From Dehalococcoidia bacterium (lineage in GTDB: Bacteria; Chloroflexota; Dehalococcoidia; Lucifugimonadales; Australimonadaceae), in assembly GCA_022820645.1 (NCBI GenBank), contig JAJEFD010000015.1, positions 43,953-107,952 of the forward strand: a DNA stretch of 64,000 nt. Direction: 5' to 3'. The position numbers and the translations under genes were made by a program. Below the pieces are notes generated by a model. It worked only from the letters and a program-made list of their open reading frames with translations, was not told the origin of the DNA and ran no database searches. Shown here in pieces: positions 28,689 through 37,812 of the stretch (position 1 is its first letter; every line of letters starts with the position of its first letter).

Positions 28689-30959
28689 CTATATCCGGAT
28701 GCCGAGCTCCCGCAGCGCGGCCTCTGCGCCGGAAGAGAGCGCGAGCCCTTCCACGACGCCCCGCGCACAGGCATAGCTCAGCGCGCTGAGCAGCTCTGCG
28801 GACGGCGCTTCTCCCTCCGCACGGTGCGCTGCGGTCTCAGCGAGCGTCTCGTAAGAGCGGTCCAGGCTCCAGTAGAAGGAGAGCAGGCGCGCTGCTTCCC
28901 ACTCGGAGCGCGGCGGTGGAACGTCGCTCAGATCGGTAAGGGCGTTCACCACCTTCGTGTAGCGCAGGATGCCGGTGCGCTCGTTCTCCGGCGAGCCGTA
29001 GAAGCGGCGGTAGCGCAGCGCGTCGATGCGGCGGACGTAGTCTTCCTCTCCGTAGACGTTGCGCGGCAGCCACTCGGCCCGCAGGTCGAGCACCTCGTTC
29101 CCCGAGGCGTCGGTCACGGCAGCCGCAACCTCGGAGCCGATGTACGGGTCGTACTCGTATTTCGCGGCGTTGCGCAGCACGGCCTCCTGCAACGCCAGCG
29201 TCACCTCGCGCGGGATCTTCCGGTAGAGCCTGCCCTCCGCCGCGTCGTTGGTGTCGGCGCCGAGACCGCCGGTGTTGAAGGCGTAGAACTCCTGCCGCAC
29301 GCCGTCCGCCTGCATCCTGCGAAGGATGTCGTACAGCAGGTTCGCGTTGTCGTCCTCGAGCCCGATGATGAACGGGTCCGAGAAGTACTCGACGTACGGC
29401 CTGCCGATGGCGCCCGCCGCCGCGCCCATCTGCACCGCCTCGCCATACATGAGCACACGGACGTACTGCTCCAGGCTGAGCTTGCGCAGCGGCGGGATGA
29501 CGGTGTTCTCCCGCATGACGGCCTGCCAGACGATGCGGTGCATGTGCTCCATCGGGACGTGAGCAGCCTCCGTCAGCGCGCCGCCCGTTACGCGGCTGAT
29601 GACCTCGGCGACGCCCTTGCGCTGCAGCAGCCTGCGCCGCGAGAGCACCATCCGCATGTTCCGGGTCGGGTTCTGCGAGAAGTCCGGTTCGCCGGTCTCC
29701 GGGTCGGCGACGACGTTCTCCAGCGTCTCCTGCGGGTTCGGCTCGCCGGGCGCTCCACGCACGACGTCGTAGGTCACAGGGTCGTCCTCTCGCGTCAGGC
29801 CGGACGGCACGGCGTAGAAGTTGTTCTCCGTGCCGTCGATGCCGTAGGCGTAGGAGACGCGCTGCTCGTCCAGCTCCACGTCGACCGGTTCGGCGAGCGG
29901 TTGGAGCAGGATGATGTCGTCGTTCATCGGGTAGACCCCTTCCTCGGGGTCGGTCGGGAGCGAGAGGCGGGAGGCGAGTTCGCTGTTCGCCAGCTCGATC
30001 ATGATGGTGAGCGTGCTCTTGCCGTGGAGCGACGGGCCTGTCGTCACGACGGCGGCGTTGTTCATGCTGCCGTCCAGCGCGCGGATGCGCGCGACGCTCA
30101 GCGCCGCCTGCAGGGCGAGTCCGCCGTTCATCTTCGTCTGGTGCATCGCGATGCTGAGCGGGCCCATCTTATGCTCGCCCACGTAGTCGAACCCGAGGTG
30201 GAGCGACAGCCCGCGCGTCGGCGCCTTGAACACGAGCCGCGTGAGGCCCTGCGCCGCGATCTCATCGCGCACGTCGGCCGGGAGGTCGAGTATCTCCAGC
30301 CACTCCGGTATCGAGAACTCCACGATGTCCGGCTCGCCCGGGCGTTCCTCCTCCGGCAGGTCGAACGTGAGCTGCCGCCACAGGTACGGCAGCTGCGGGT
30401 AGCGCGCGCCGACGACCAGCTGCCGCGCATGGAACGAGCGCCCCGGCGCGTCGCAGATCCGGCGGTCGGACTGCACGACGGTCTCGCCCGCGTCGAGCCA
30501 TTCGCTGAGTCTCGCGGTGATGACCGGCAGGATGCGGCAGAAGAGCCGCTGATCGTCGTGGCCGAACTCGAGGGAGTCGCGGTTCGGCGTGAAGCCGTCC
30601 ATGAGATAACGGGTGAGATGCGGCTGGCGGGCGACGCCGCGCTGGCTGTAGAAGGCGAACCCGCCGGAGTTCAGCCGGACGACCGCCTCCGGGCCTGCGC
30701 GCCCGGCCGCCCAGCCCTCCGCGTTCGCGGCGGCAGCCTCCTCCGTGATGCTCCGCCACTCGTCGAGCGCGGCGTCACGCTCGGAGTCGGGCAGTCCGCC
30801 GATCTCCCGCATCCGGGAGACGAGCCATTCGTCGCTGGGATTGAAGAGTTCGCTGCCCGAGGCATGGCCGCGTTTGGCAAGGGCGATGAGTTCGTCGAGT
30901 GCGGCGCTGAACTCGGGCAGCACCTGGGGCGGGGTCTGGTCTGTCTGGCTCTGGGTCAC
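28689..30959 (-). CDS. large P-loop protein resembling ATP-dependent PEP carboxykinase
   Basis: About 756 residues. The centre has a P-loop 'TTGPSLHGKSTLTI' followed 40 residues later by 'MNDDIILLQPL', the kinase-1/kinase-2 arrangement of PEP carboxykinases (compare their GxSGTGKT and DD-x-x motifs). The flanking regions are divergent and longer than the usual 530-residue PckA, so function is uncertain: a PckA-like kinase of other specificity is as likely as gluconeogenesis. GTG 30959 is preferred because GGAGAG precedes it; ATG 30995 would add twelve unconserved residues without a ribosome-binding site. Between RidA and the Rieske gene, same strand. Confidence 0.6.
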   Translation of the reverse strand: MTQSQTDQTPPQVLPEFSAALDELIALAKRGHASGSELFNPSDEWLVSRMREIGGLPDSERDAALDEWRSITEEAAAANAEGWAAGRAGPEAVVRLNSGGFAFYSQRGVARQPHLTRYLMDGFTPNRDSLEFGHDDQRLFCRILPVITARLSEWLDAGETVVQSDRRICDAPGRSFHARQLVVGARYPQLPYLWRQLTFDLPEEERPGEPDIVEFSIPEWLEILDLPADVRDEIAAQGLTRLVFKAPTRGLSLHLGFDYVGEHKMGPLSIAMHQTKMNGGLALQAALSVARIRALDGSMNNAAVVTTGPSLHGKSTLTIMIELANSELASRLSLPTDPEEGVYPMNDDIILLQPLAEPVDVELDEQRVSYAYGIDGTENNFYAVPSGLTREDDPVTYDVVRGAPGEPNPQETLENVVADPETGEPDFSQNPTRNMRMVLSRRRLLQRKGVAEVISRVTGGALTEAAHVPMEHMHRIVWQAVMRENTVIPPLRKLSLEQYVRVLMYGEAVQMGAAAGAIGRPYVEYFSDPFIIGLEDDNANLLYDILRRMQADGVRQEFYAFNTGGLGADTNDAAEGRLYRKIPREVTLALQEAVLRNAAKYEYDPYIGSEVAAAVTDASGNEVLDLRAEWLPRNVYGEEDYVRRIDALRYRRFYGSPENERTGILRYTKVVNALTDLSDVPPPRSEWEAARLLSFYWSLDRSYETLAETAAHRAEGEAPSAELLSALSYACARGVVEGLALSSGAEAALRELGIRI

Positions 30960-31074
30960 GCTTCTCTCCGAAGAACGAGGCTGTGCCTCGATCATCCGAT
31001 GTGGTGCGCCCCATACCCTACTACGTTAAGCGTGTCGTTGCGTTACACGCCAACCCCGATACTCCGGTTAAACA

Positions 31075-31104
31075 GGAGAAGCCCGGCCAGCGCCGGGCTT
31101 CTCC
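31075..31104 (-). terminator. hairpin terminator downstream of the Rieske gene
   Basis: GGAGAAGCCCGGC and GCCGGGCTTCTCC form a 13-base perfect stem around a four-base loop, 24 bases after the Rieske stop codon. On the minus strand it is followed by TGTTTAA, only a weak U-tract. Confidence 0.75.
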
Positions 31105-31127
31105 GCAGGTGTACAGGTGCAACGGCG

Positions 31128-32507
31128 TTACGCGGAACCGGCATTCGCCTTTTCCACCGCCTCCTCCATCCGGCGATGGAGCTCAGCCGCCAGGGGGATC
31201 GCCGGGCCGTAGCGGTCGGACTCCCAGACCGCGCCGCCCCTGTGGTACTGGGCGCGGGTGTTCCGCGTCAGTTCGGGAACGTCCTTCGCCCAGTCGGGGT
31301 TGAGCCACGCATCCGCGGGTCTGCCGCCTCCATACAGGATGGGTATCTCCCCGTCCTCGTGTGGAAGAGCGTCGATCTCCGCCTCGTCGCGGAAGACGTT
31401 CATCGGGTCGCCGCCCTCCTCGACGACGCGCATCTGCTCGTCCAACTGGCGTCGGAGGAAGACGACGGGGATGTCCGTGCGTCCGAGGTTCTCCGCGCTG
31501 CGGTCGGTCAGCGGGCCCTGCGCCCACCAGCCGATGAAGTCCTGGTTGAGGATGCAGTCAAGGATCGGCTTGCCGTCCTCGTCGTAGATCGGCACCTCGT
31601 AGTAGGGCACCTTGTCCTGCTTCGGCGCTTCCACGCCCGGGGGCGCCGCGTAGGTGTTGTAGGAGATGTGGTAGGTGTGCTCGTCGTCTATCGGCACGCG
31701 GATCTGGAACTCGCTCCAGGGAGCGCCCGCAGCGTTCTGCTCTGTGTAGAACGGGAAGATGACGGTGGAGTGGCGGGACTTCTTGTCCTCAGGGGCGCCA
31801 AGCTCCTTGGAGAAGATGACTCCCTTCTCCATGCCGTACTGCGTGGAGTGGACGTACAGGTCCTTGATGCCGACGCCCTGCTGCATGAACCCCTTGCTCA
31901 TCTTCTCAAGACGGTCGTGGTCGCCCATCTTCTCGAGGATGTACTGGAACTGGAAGCCGTGGAGCCACACGCCGTGTGTGGGGTCGCCGGTGTTCTCCTG
32001 GCACTGGAGCCAGTTGGCGTGGAGTACGGCGATGCCCATCTGCCGGACGGAGTTGGGCCAGACGAACAGGTCCCACGGCGGCAGCAGCGGCGCAGGCTGC
32101 GGGCCCATGTAGGCGAACAGCAGGCCGCCCATCTCCTTCACCGGGTAGCCGGGGAGCTTGAGCCTGTCCTTGAACATGTCACGGCGGGCCTCCAGCGGCG
32201 CGTCGACGCATACGCCGTTCGAGTCGTACATCCAGCCGTGGTACGGGCAGCGGAGACCGCCCTCGTCGGGGATGCCCCAGCGCAGGTCGACGGCGCGGTG
32301 CATGCAACGCTGGCCGATGAGGCCGATGTTGCCGGACTTGTCCCTGTAGCAGGTGAGGTCCTCGCCGAGCAGGCGGACGGCCTGCACGGGGTCTTCGTCG
32401 AGTTTCGCGCTGGGCAGGAAAGGCACCCAGTACCGGCGCAGCAACTCGCCTCCCGGCGTGCCGGGGCCGACACGAGCCAACCGATCGTTCTGTTCAGTCG
32501 TCAGCAT
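31128..32507 (-). CDS. Rieske-type aromatic ring-hydroxylating oxygenase, large subunit
   Basis: 459 residues. The Rieske [2Fe-2S] site is 'C-x-H' (Cys68, His70) plus 'CPYH' (Cys87, His90). The mononuclear iron site shows 'NWLQCQENTGDPTHGVWLHG' with the bridging acidic residue and a ligand histidine. Closest overall to phthalate-dioxygenase-like oxygenases that take electrons from a separate reductase; none is encoded nearby. ATG 32507 is chosen over the longer start at 32573 because an AGGGAGGG ribosome-binding site precedes it and the N-terminus then matches the family. Substrate unknown; the downstream catabolic genes fit aromatic breakdown. Confidence 0.88.
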   Translation of the reverse strand: MLTTEQNDRLARVGPGTPGGELLRRYWVPFLPSAKLDEDPVQAVRLLGEDLTCYRDKSGNIGLIGQRCMHRAVDLRWGIPDEGGLRCPYHGWMYDSNGVCVDAPLEARRDMFKDRLKLPGYPVKEMGGLLFAYMGPQPAPLLPPWDLFVWPNSVRQMGIAVLHANWLQCQENTGDPTHGVWLHGFQFQYILEKMGDHDRLEKMSKGFMQQGVGIKDLYVHSTQYGMEKGVIFSKELGAPEDKKSRHSTVIFPFYTEQNAAGAPWSEFQIRVPIDDEHTYHISYNTYAAPPGVEAPKQDKVPYYEVPIYDEDGKPILDCILNQDFIGWWAQGPLTDRSAENLGRTDIPVVFLRRQLDEQMRVVEEGGDPMNVFRDEAEIDALPHEDGEIPILYGGGRPADAWLNPDWAKDVPELTRNTRAQYHRGGAVWESDRYGPAIPLAAELHRRMEEAVEKANAGSA

Positions 32508-32625
32508 GTTCCACCCTCCCTGGCGGGGCTTATCGGCGCAAGCATACCACTCCCCGCGCGCAAGCGCGCGCAAACCATGCGGCAGGAAGCCGGATCTTTA
32601 CGGAAACAGGGGTCGCCTGGGAAAG

Positions 32626-32702
32626 CTGGTCGGGGAGCCGGGATTTGAACCCGGGGCCTCTACGTCCCGAACGTAGCGCGCTACCGGACTGCGCTACTCC
32701 CC
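32626..32702 (-). tRNA. tRNA-Pro (CGG)
   Basis: Cloverleaf on the minus strand: acceptor CGGGGAG / CTCCCCG, anticodon arm CTACG-TTCGGGA-CGTAG giving anticodon CGG, T-loop GGTTCAAATCC. The discriminator A and CCA are encoded. 77 nt including CCA. Confidence 0.95.
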
Positions 32703-32767
32703 GACGTGGGAAGCGGCCTCACGAAGGGCCGCCGCATGATTCTAGCACGCGGGGCTGCAGCGCCGCT

Positions 32768-33475
32768 CTACGACACCCGCGCCAGCCGCTCACCGGCCTC
32801 GCGCAGGTCTTTCTGCGATTCGACCGACTTCCAGTACGCGCCGCTCTCGAACGCGGCGAGGCGGCCCTCAGACGCCAGCGCGGGGAATGTCTCCGTCTCA
32901 TGGTCGCCCACGTCCGGGAAGCGTGCGATGGCCTCCTGCGTGAGGACATAGACCCCGCCGTTGATCCAGTACGGCAGCGGCGGCTTCTCCCTGAAGCCGG
33001 TCACCAGCCCGCCGTCCGTCTCCACGATGCCGAACGGGCTGATCATGGGTGTCAGCAACACGGTCGCGAGTGCCTCCGCCCCCTCGTGCGCCTCGACCAG
33101 CGGGGCAAGCGTCTGGTCCGTGAGCACGTCGCCGTTGGTAGCGATGACCGTGGGATCGGAAAGCCCGGCCTCGCGGTAGGCGTTCTTGAACGCGCCGCCC
33201 CGTCCGAGCGGCGACGCTTCCGCGATGCAGCGCACGTCCAGTCCTTCGATGCGCGGTGCGGCGAAGTGCTCGGCGATGACCTCGTGCATGTAGCCGGTGA
33301 GCAGGAACGCATGCTCGATGCCGTTGGCCCGCAGCCAGGATAGGTGGTGTTCCACGATGGGCCTGCCGTTCACTTCCACCATCGGTTTCGGCCTGTCCTG
33401 CGTAAGCGGCCAGAGGCGTTCGCCCCTGCCTCCGGCCAGCACCAGCGCGGTTGTGGGTTGGGCTGTCGTACTCAC
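32768..33475 (-). CDS. sugar-phosphate nucleotidyltransferase
   Basis: 235 residues, nucleotidyltransferase family of the mannose-1-phosphate guanylyltransferase / glucose-1-phosphate thymidylyltransferase type. Signature 'ALVLAGGRGERLWPLTQDRPKPMV' (split here at GGRGERL and RPKPM) binds the nucleotide; 'TNGDVLTD' supplies the metal-binding Asp. It makes an NDP-sugar donor, which could feed the two GT2 enzymes encoded next. Start is GTG 33475. Sugar not predictable. Confidence 0.85.
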   Translation of the reverse strand: MSTTAQPTTALVLAGGRGERLWPLTQDRPKPMVEVNGRPIVEHHLSWLRANGIEHAFLLTGYMHEVIAEHFAAPRIEGLDVRCIAEASPLGRGGAFKNAYREAGLSDPTVIATNGDVLTDQTLAPLVEAHEGAEALATVLLTPMISPFGIVETDGGLVTGFREKPPLPYWINGGVYVLTQEAIARFPDVGDHETETFPALASEGRLAAFESGAYWKSVESQKDLREAGERLARVS

Positions 33476-33528
33476 GCCACGTAGTCTATCGGGCGGGCGA
33501 GCGGCAGGTAAACGCGGCAGCAGACGCC

Positions 33529-33558
33529 TTGTCCGCCATCACGACACGCTCCTATACT
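33529..33558 (+). promoter_or_regulatory. putative sigma-70-type promoter of the polyprenol-phosphate GT2 gene
   Basis: TTGTCC (33529-33534), 18-base spacer, TATACT (33553-33558), with the GTG start 17 bases after the -10 box. Implies a very short leader. Confidence 0.4.
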
Positions 33559-33574
33559 CCCGCAGGAACCTGCC

Positions 33575-34318
33575 GTGGCCGCCGCACCCGAACCCCTGCT
33601 TTCCGTCATCCTCCCGACGTACAACGAGCGCGAGAACGTGTCCGTGCTCGTACCCAGACTCCTCGACATCCTCCAGGACGTTCACTGCGAAGTGATCGTG
33701 GTCGACGACGGGAGCCCGGATGGCACGGCAGACGCCGTGCGCGAGATGACGGCCTCCGATGCGCGCGTGCGGCTCGTGGAGCGGTCAGGCAAGGCAGGGC
33801 TTGCGAGCGCGGTGTTCGCGGGTGCGGCGGAGGCACGAGGACGACTCGTCGCAGTCATGGACGCCGACCTCTCCCACGACCCTGAGCTCCTGCCGGAGAT
33901 GCTCGCCCGCGCCGAGGACGGCTGCGACGTGATCATCGGCTCCCGTTACGTGCGCGGCGGGTCGTTCGCCCACCAGCCGCTGGTGCGGCGGCTGATCAGC
34001 CGGGTACTGAACACCGGCGTGCGCGTCATGCTCCTGCTGCCCCAGCACGACGTGCTGACGGGCTACGCGCTCTGCCGACGCGAACTGCTCACGCAGATGC
34101 CGACGCGGTACTCGTCGCGTGGATTCAAGTGGCTGCTGGAATTACTTGCGGTGTACCGGGGACTGCGGGTGCACGAGTCGCCCATCGTCTTTCAGAACCG
34201 CTACGCGGGAGCTTCGAAGGCCGACGCGCGGGAGGCGCTTGCGCTCGCGGTGCTCTGTCTCCGGCTTGCCCCTCGCAGGTTGCGCAGGGCTCCGGCTACT
34301 TCCGCATCCGCGACCTGA
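33575..34318 (+). CDS. polyprenol-phosphate mannosyltransferase-like GT2
   Basis: 247 residues. DPM1-type GT2: 'SVILPTYNERENVSVLVPRL', donor-binding 'VVDDGSPDGTADAV', metal-binding 'AVMDADLSHDPELLPEM', and 'GSRYVRGGS'. Transfers a sugar from an NDP-sugar to a polyprenyl phosphate at the cytoplasmic face, producing the kind of donor used by GT-C enzymes such as the Agl23-like protein at 3552. No C-terminal membrane domain. GTG start. Its 3' end overlaps the convergent GT2 gene by 23 bases. Confidence 0.85.
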   Translation: MAAAPEPLLSVILPTYNERENVSVLVPRLLDILQDVHCEVIVVDDGSPDGTADAVREMTASDARVRLVERSGKAGLASAVFAGAAEARGRLVAVMDADLSHDPELLPEMLARAEDGCDVIIGSRYVRGGSFAHQPLVRRLISRVLNTGVRVMLLLPQHDVLTGYALCRRELLTQMPTRYSSRGFKWLLELLAVYRGLRVHESPIVFQNRYAGASKADAREALALAVLCLRLAPRRLRRAPATSASAT

Positions 34319-35009
34319 TCCGAAAGGTGGCGAGGAACGTGGCCGGGGCGTCGCGCCACGCCTGCACCTTGGAGCCTTCCGCGATGTGCTGCCAGCGCAC
34401 CGGCACGTCCACGATAGAGCAGCCCAGCCGCTCCGCGTGACCGAGCAAGTCGAGGTCGAACGCCCAGCCGTTCTCGCGGATGTGCGGGGCGATGGTGCGC
34501 CACGCCTCGGCACGCAACGCCTTGGCCCCGCACTGCGTGTCCGAATACGGCAGGCTGAGGAAGCGGCGCACCCAGAGCCGCGACGCCTTGCTGACGAACC
34601 GGCGCGAACGGGACTTGCCCCCTTCCTCGTCCTCACCGTGGAACCTGTCGCCGATGGCGATGTCGTGCTCTTCGAGCGCATCAACCAGCTTCGCAGCCTC
34701 CGGCGCGCGCACCATGTTGTCCGCGTCGACGAACAGGATGAGCGAGCCCTCCGCCAGCGCCAGCCCCTCGCGGAGCGCCCCGCCCTTCCCGAGCGGCGCG
34801 GCGAACTCGGCAAGCCGCACCTCCGGAGCGGATGCTGCGACATCCTCCACGACTCCACGCGTGTTGTCGCGGCACCCGTTCAGCACCACGACGATTTCGA
34901 AATCGCCCTCGTACCAGTTGCGGAAGTGCTCGACGTACTCCTTCAGCGTCGGGCGTATGCGCTCCTGCTCGTTGTAGGCAGGGATGACGATGGAGAGCAG
35001 GGCGCTCAC
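34296..35009 (-). CDS. GT2 glycosyltransferase, dolichyl-phosphate glucosyltransferase-like
   Basis: 237 residues. GT2 motifs 'LSIVIPAYNEQERIRPTLKE', 'VVLNGCRDNTRGVVED', 'LFVDADNMVRAPEAAKL' and 'DTQCGAKALRAEAWR', the last typical of the ALG5-like dolichyl-phosphate beta-glucosyltransferase branch. The GTG start overlaps the stop of the uvrD-like gene as GTGA, an unexpected coupling of a helicase with a sugar transferase. Convergent overlap with the other GT2 gene. Confidence 0.83.
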   Translation of the reverse strand: MSALLSIVIPAYNEQERIRPTLKEYVEHFRNWYEGDFEIVVVLNGCRDNTRGVVEDVAASAPEVRLAEFAAPLGKGGALREGLALAEGSLILFVDADNMVRAPEAAKLVDALEEHDIAIGDRFHGEDEEGGKSRSRRFVSKASRLWVRRFLSLPYSDTQCGAKALRAEAWRTIAPHIRENGWAFDLDLLGHAERLGCSIVDVPVRWQHIAEGSKVQAWRDAPATFLATFRIRSRMRK

Positions 35010-37219
35010 GAGCGTTGTACCCCTTCGAGTTTGCCGTAGCTGTGGAGGATGCGCTTCACGCCCTGGTTGCCGGGGAACGCGACCGTCACCTCGTAGTCGC
35101 CGGGGCGCGGACTGCAGTCTACGACGATGCCGAGCCCGAAGACCGGGTGCGTCACCTTCTCGCCCGTCTTGAACGGCGGCGCCTGCGCCGGAGCGCCGTC
35201 CGCACCAACAGCCGCGAGTTCGCGTTCGGCTCGGCCCATGTCGCCGTTCCCGAAGCGCTGCCCGCGCTCCGGAACCTCGATGAGTTCGAACGGGATGTCC
35301 TTGAGGAAGCGCGACCGTCGCGACGACCCGAATGAGCCGAACATGCGCCGCCGCAGCGAGCGGAAGAGGTAGAGCCGCTCGCGCGCCCGTGTCATGCCCA
35401 CGTACGCGATACGCCGCTCCTCCTCCAACTGGTCGGGGTCGTCGATGGAGCGCATGTGCGGCAGCACGCCATCCTCCATGCCGGTGATGAACACGACGGG
35501 GAACTCGAGCCCCTTGATCTGGTGGAGGGTGATGAGCGTGATGTACTGCTGCTCATCCTCGTCCAGCACGTCCTGGTCCGATACGAGCGCGATGCGCTCC
35601 AGGAAGGCCGGGAGGCTCTCTCCCGCCGGTGCGTCAGCGAACTCCGCGCTCAGCCCGCGCAGCTCCCGCAGGTTCTCCAGGCGGTCCTCTGCGTCCGGGT
35701 CGTTGGACTCCAGGATGGCCCGGCGGAGGCCGGACCGCTCCAGCACCTCGTCGATGAGTTGCGGCAATTCCATATCCGGTTTGAGGACGCTCAACCCGTT
35801 CAGCAACGAGAGGAATCCCGTGAGTTGCCGCTTCTGGCGAGCATCGAAGGGCGAGGAGCGCTCCGCGTCGTCCTGCAGCAGTTGGAGTGCGGTGTAGGCG
35901 GGAATCTCCAGGGAGTTCGCCCACGCGAGCAGTTCGTCCACCGTGCGTTTGCCGATGCCTCTTGCCGGGACGTTGATGACGCGGGCGAGGCTCACTTCGT
36001 CGAAGGGGTTCTCCAGGAGGCGGAGATAGCAGATCAGGTCTTTCACCTCGCGCCGCTGGTAGAAGCGTACGCCTCCCACGATCTTGTAGGGCATGCCGTA
36101 GCGCAGGCACGCTTCCTCCAGCGCACGGGACTGAGCGTTCACCCGGTACGTCACGACACAGTCGCGCAGCGTTACACCCTCGTGCTCCATGAGGCGCTGC
36201 ACCTCGCGGATGACCTCTTGGGCCTCCTCTTCCTCCGAGTAAGTATCGGCAATGCGGATCGGAACGCCCTGCCCGTTCTCCGTGAACAGCTCCTGCTCGA
36301 TGCGCTGGCTGTTGGCGCTGATGACGTGCCGTGCAGCGTTCAGGATCGTGCGCGTTGAGCGGTAGTTCTGCGAAAGCGCGACGATCGTCGCGTCGGGGTA
36401 GTCCTTCTTGAACGAGAGGATGTTGCGGATGTCGGCATTGCGCCACGAGTAGATCGACTGGTCGGGGTCGCCTACCACGGCGAGGTTGCGATGCTTCCCC
36501 GCGAGCAGGCGCGCGATCTCGTACTGCGCGGTGTTCGTGTCCTGGAACTCGTCCACCATGAAGTGGATGAACCGCTCCTGCCACCTGTTGCATACCTCAG
36601 GTGCCCGGCGGAACAGTTCGACTGCTTTCCCGAGCAGATCGTCGAAGTCCACCCCGTGACTGCGCGCGAGCGACGCCTGGTACGCGGCGAAGATGCGGTG
36701 AACGACCTCGTCGTAGTAGCCGTCGGCTTTCGCTGCGAGGGCATCCGGTCCGAGCAGTTGGGACTTCGCCCGGCTTATCGCAGAGAGCACGGAGCGCGGC
36801 GGGAACCGCTTCGGGTCTAACTGCAACTGTTCCATGGACTGCTTGATCAGGTTCATCTGATCTTCGTCGTCCATGATGACGTAGTCAGGCGGGATGCCGA
36901 TGACCTCGCCATCGCGGCGCAGGACCGAGGCGCAGAGCGCGTGGAACGTTCCGGCGGTGAGGCGCTGCGCGCCGTCGCCCATGAGCGCGGTGAGCCTGTT
37001 CCGCATCTCCCGCGCGGCGCGGTTGGTGAACGTCACCGCGGCGATGCGCCAGGGGCTGATGCCAACGTGCCGGTTGAGGTAGGCGATGCGATGGGTGATG
37101 ACGCGCGTCTTGCCGGAGCCCGGCCCCGCCACGATGAGCAGCGGCCCGTCCACGCATTGGACAGCCTGGCGTTGCGGCGGGTTCAGCCCTTCCAGCAGTG
37201 CATCAGCGCGCGTGGTCAT
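35006..37219 (-). CDS. UvrD/PcrA-type superfamily 1 DNA helicase
   Basis: 737 residues, full length for PcrA/UvrD, a 3'-5' helicase of nucleotide-excision and mismatch repair. Motifs: Q-motif 'LNPPQRQAVQ', Walker A 'AGPGSGKTRVITHRIAYL', Ia 'VTFTNRAAREM', motif II 'VDEFQDTN', III 'VVGDPDQSIYSWRNAD', IV 'LSQNYRST', VI 'YVGMTRARERLYL'. A C-terminal Tudor-like segment ('KVTHPVFGLGIVVD') is also typical of PcrA. ATG 37219. Divergent from the IscA-type gene. Confidence 0.94.
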   Translation of the reverse strand: MTTRADALLEGLNPPQRQAVQCVDGPLLIVAGPGSGKTRVITHRIAYLNRHVGISPWRIAAVTFTNRAAREMRNRLTALMGDGAQRLTAGTFHALCASVLRRDGEVIGIPPDYVIMDDEDQMNLIKQSMEQLQLDPKRFPPRSVLSAISRAKSQLLGPDALAAKADGYYDEVVHRIFAAYQASLARSHGVDFDDLLGKAVELFRRAPEVCNRWQERFIHFMVDEFQDTNTAQYEIARLLAGKHRNLAVVGDPDQSIYSWRNADIRNILSFKKDYPDATIVALSQNYRSTRTILNAARHVISANSQRIEQELFTENGQGVPIRIADTYSEEEEAQEVIREVQRLMEHEGVTLRDCVVTYRVNAQSRALEEACLRYGMPYKIVGGVRFYQRREVKDLICYLRLLENPFDEVSLARVINVPARGIGKRTVDELLAWANSLEIPAYTALQLLQDDAERSSPFDARQKRQLTGFLSLLNGLSVLKPDMELPQLIDEVLERSGLRRAILESNDPDAEDRLENLRELRGLSAEFADAPAGESLPAFLERIALVSDQDVLDEDEQQYITLITLHQIKGLEFPVVFITGMEDGVLPHMRSIDDPDQLEEERRIAYVGMTRARERLYLFRSLRRRMFGSFGSSRRSRFLKDIPFELIEVPERGQRFGNGDMGRAERELAAVGADGAPAQAPPFKTGEKVTHPVFGLGIVVDCSPRPGDYEVTVAFPGNQGVKRILHSYGKLEGVQRS

Positions 37220-37355
37220 GGACTATGAGACGCCGTGTGAGGCGTTGGGATTATCGCTCAGTATCTTGTCCATCAACCTGCGCACGGCGGCATTGTATGC
37301 CAGCGGCCCGCAGCGATGCGCGGCCCCTGTGGCAGATGTATGCGACTCGCTCCGC

Positions 37356-37384
37356 TTGACGCACCTCCCACTCCCTCCTACGAT
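37356..37384 (+). promoter_or_regulatory. putative sigma-70-type promoter of the IscA-like gene
   Basis: TTGACG (37356-37361), 17-base spacer, TACGAT (37379-37384), 38 bases before the ATG. One of the better consensus matches in the window. Confidence 0.5.
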
Positions 37385-37422
37385 ACGTTGGCAATCGGTA
37401 AGCGAAGAACGAGGACACGCAG

Positions 37423-37770
37423 ATGACCACGACGCAACAGCCCCTGACCATCACCATCACTGAGAACGGCGCGAAGCACGTGCAGCAGTTCATGGCCGCC
37501 GAGGGCATCGACCAGGGTGTCCTGCGCGTCGCGGTGAAGGGCGGCGGCTGCTCCGGCCTCACCTATGTGCTCGACCTCACGAACGAGGCGCAGGAAGGCG
37601 ACAAGGTCATCGAGCAGAACGGCATCACGCTTGCCGTGGACAGGAAGAGCTACATCTTCCTCGCCGGAACGGAACTGGACTACTCCGGCGGCCTGAACGG
37701 CAAGGGCTTCGTCTTCAACAACCCCAACGCCAAGAAGGCGTGCGGCTGCGGGACATCGTTCTCCGTCTAG
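37423..37770 (+). CDS. A-type iron-sulfur carrier protein (IscA/ErpA/SufA family)
   Basis: 115 residues. Carries and delivers Fe-S clusters to client enzymes. The three conserved cysteines are Cys43 ('GGGCSGLTY') and the C-terminal CxC pair Cys107/Cys109 ('KKACGCGTSF'). Sequence does not separate IscA, SufA and ErpA. It stands 42 bases before a YgfZ-like gene, whose family also serves Fe-S enzymes, so the two likely form a maturation unit. Confidence 0.93.
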   Translation: MTTTQQPLTITITENGAKHVQQFMAAEGIDQGVLRVAVKGGGCSGLTYVLDLTNEAQEGDKVIEQNGITLAVDRKSYIFLAGTELDYSGGLNGKGFVFNNPNAKKACGCGTSFSV

Positions 37771-37812
37771 CCCCGCCGACTCCTCGTTTGCCCTCCCTGT
37801 TATGCTCACGCT

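Noticed and set aside
25254..32648. A 2464-residue open frame on the plus strand
   Set aside because: It is antisense to six well-supported minus-strand genes. The translation is low-complexity, rich in Arg/His/Val, and lacks domains; high GC removes stop codons in that frame.
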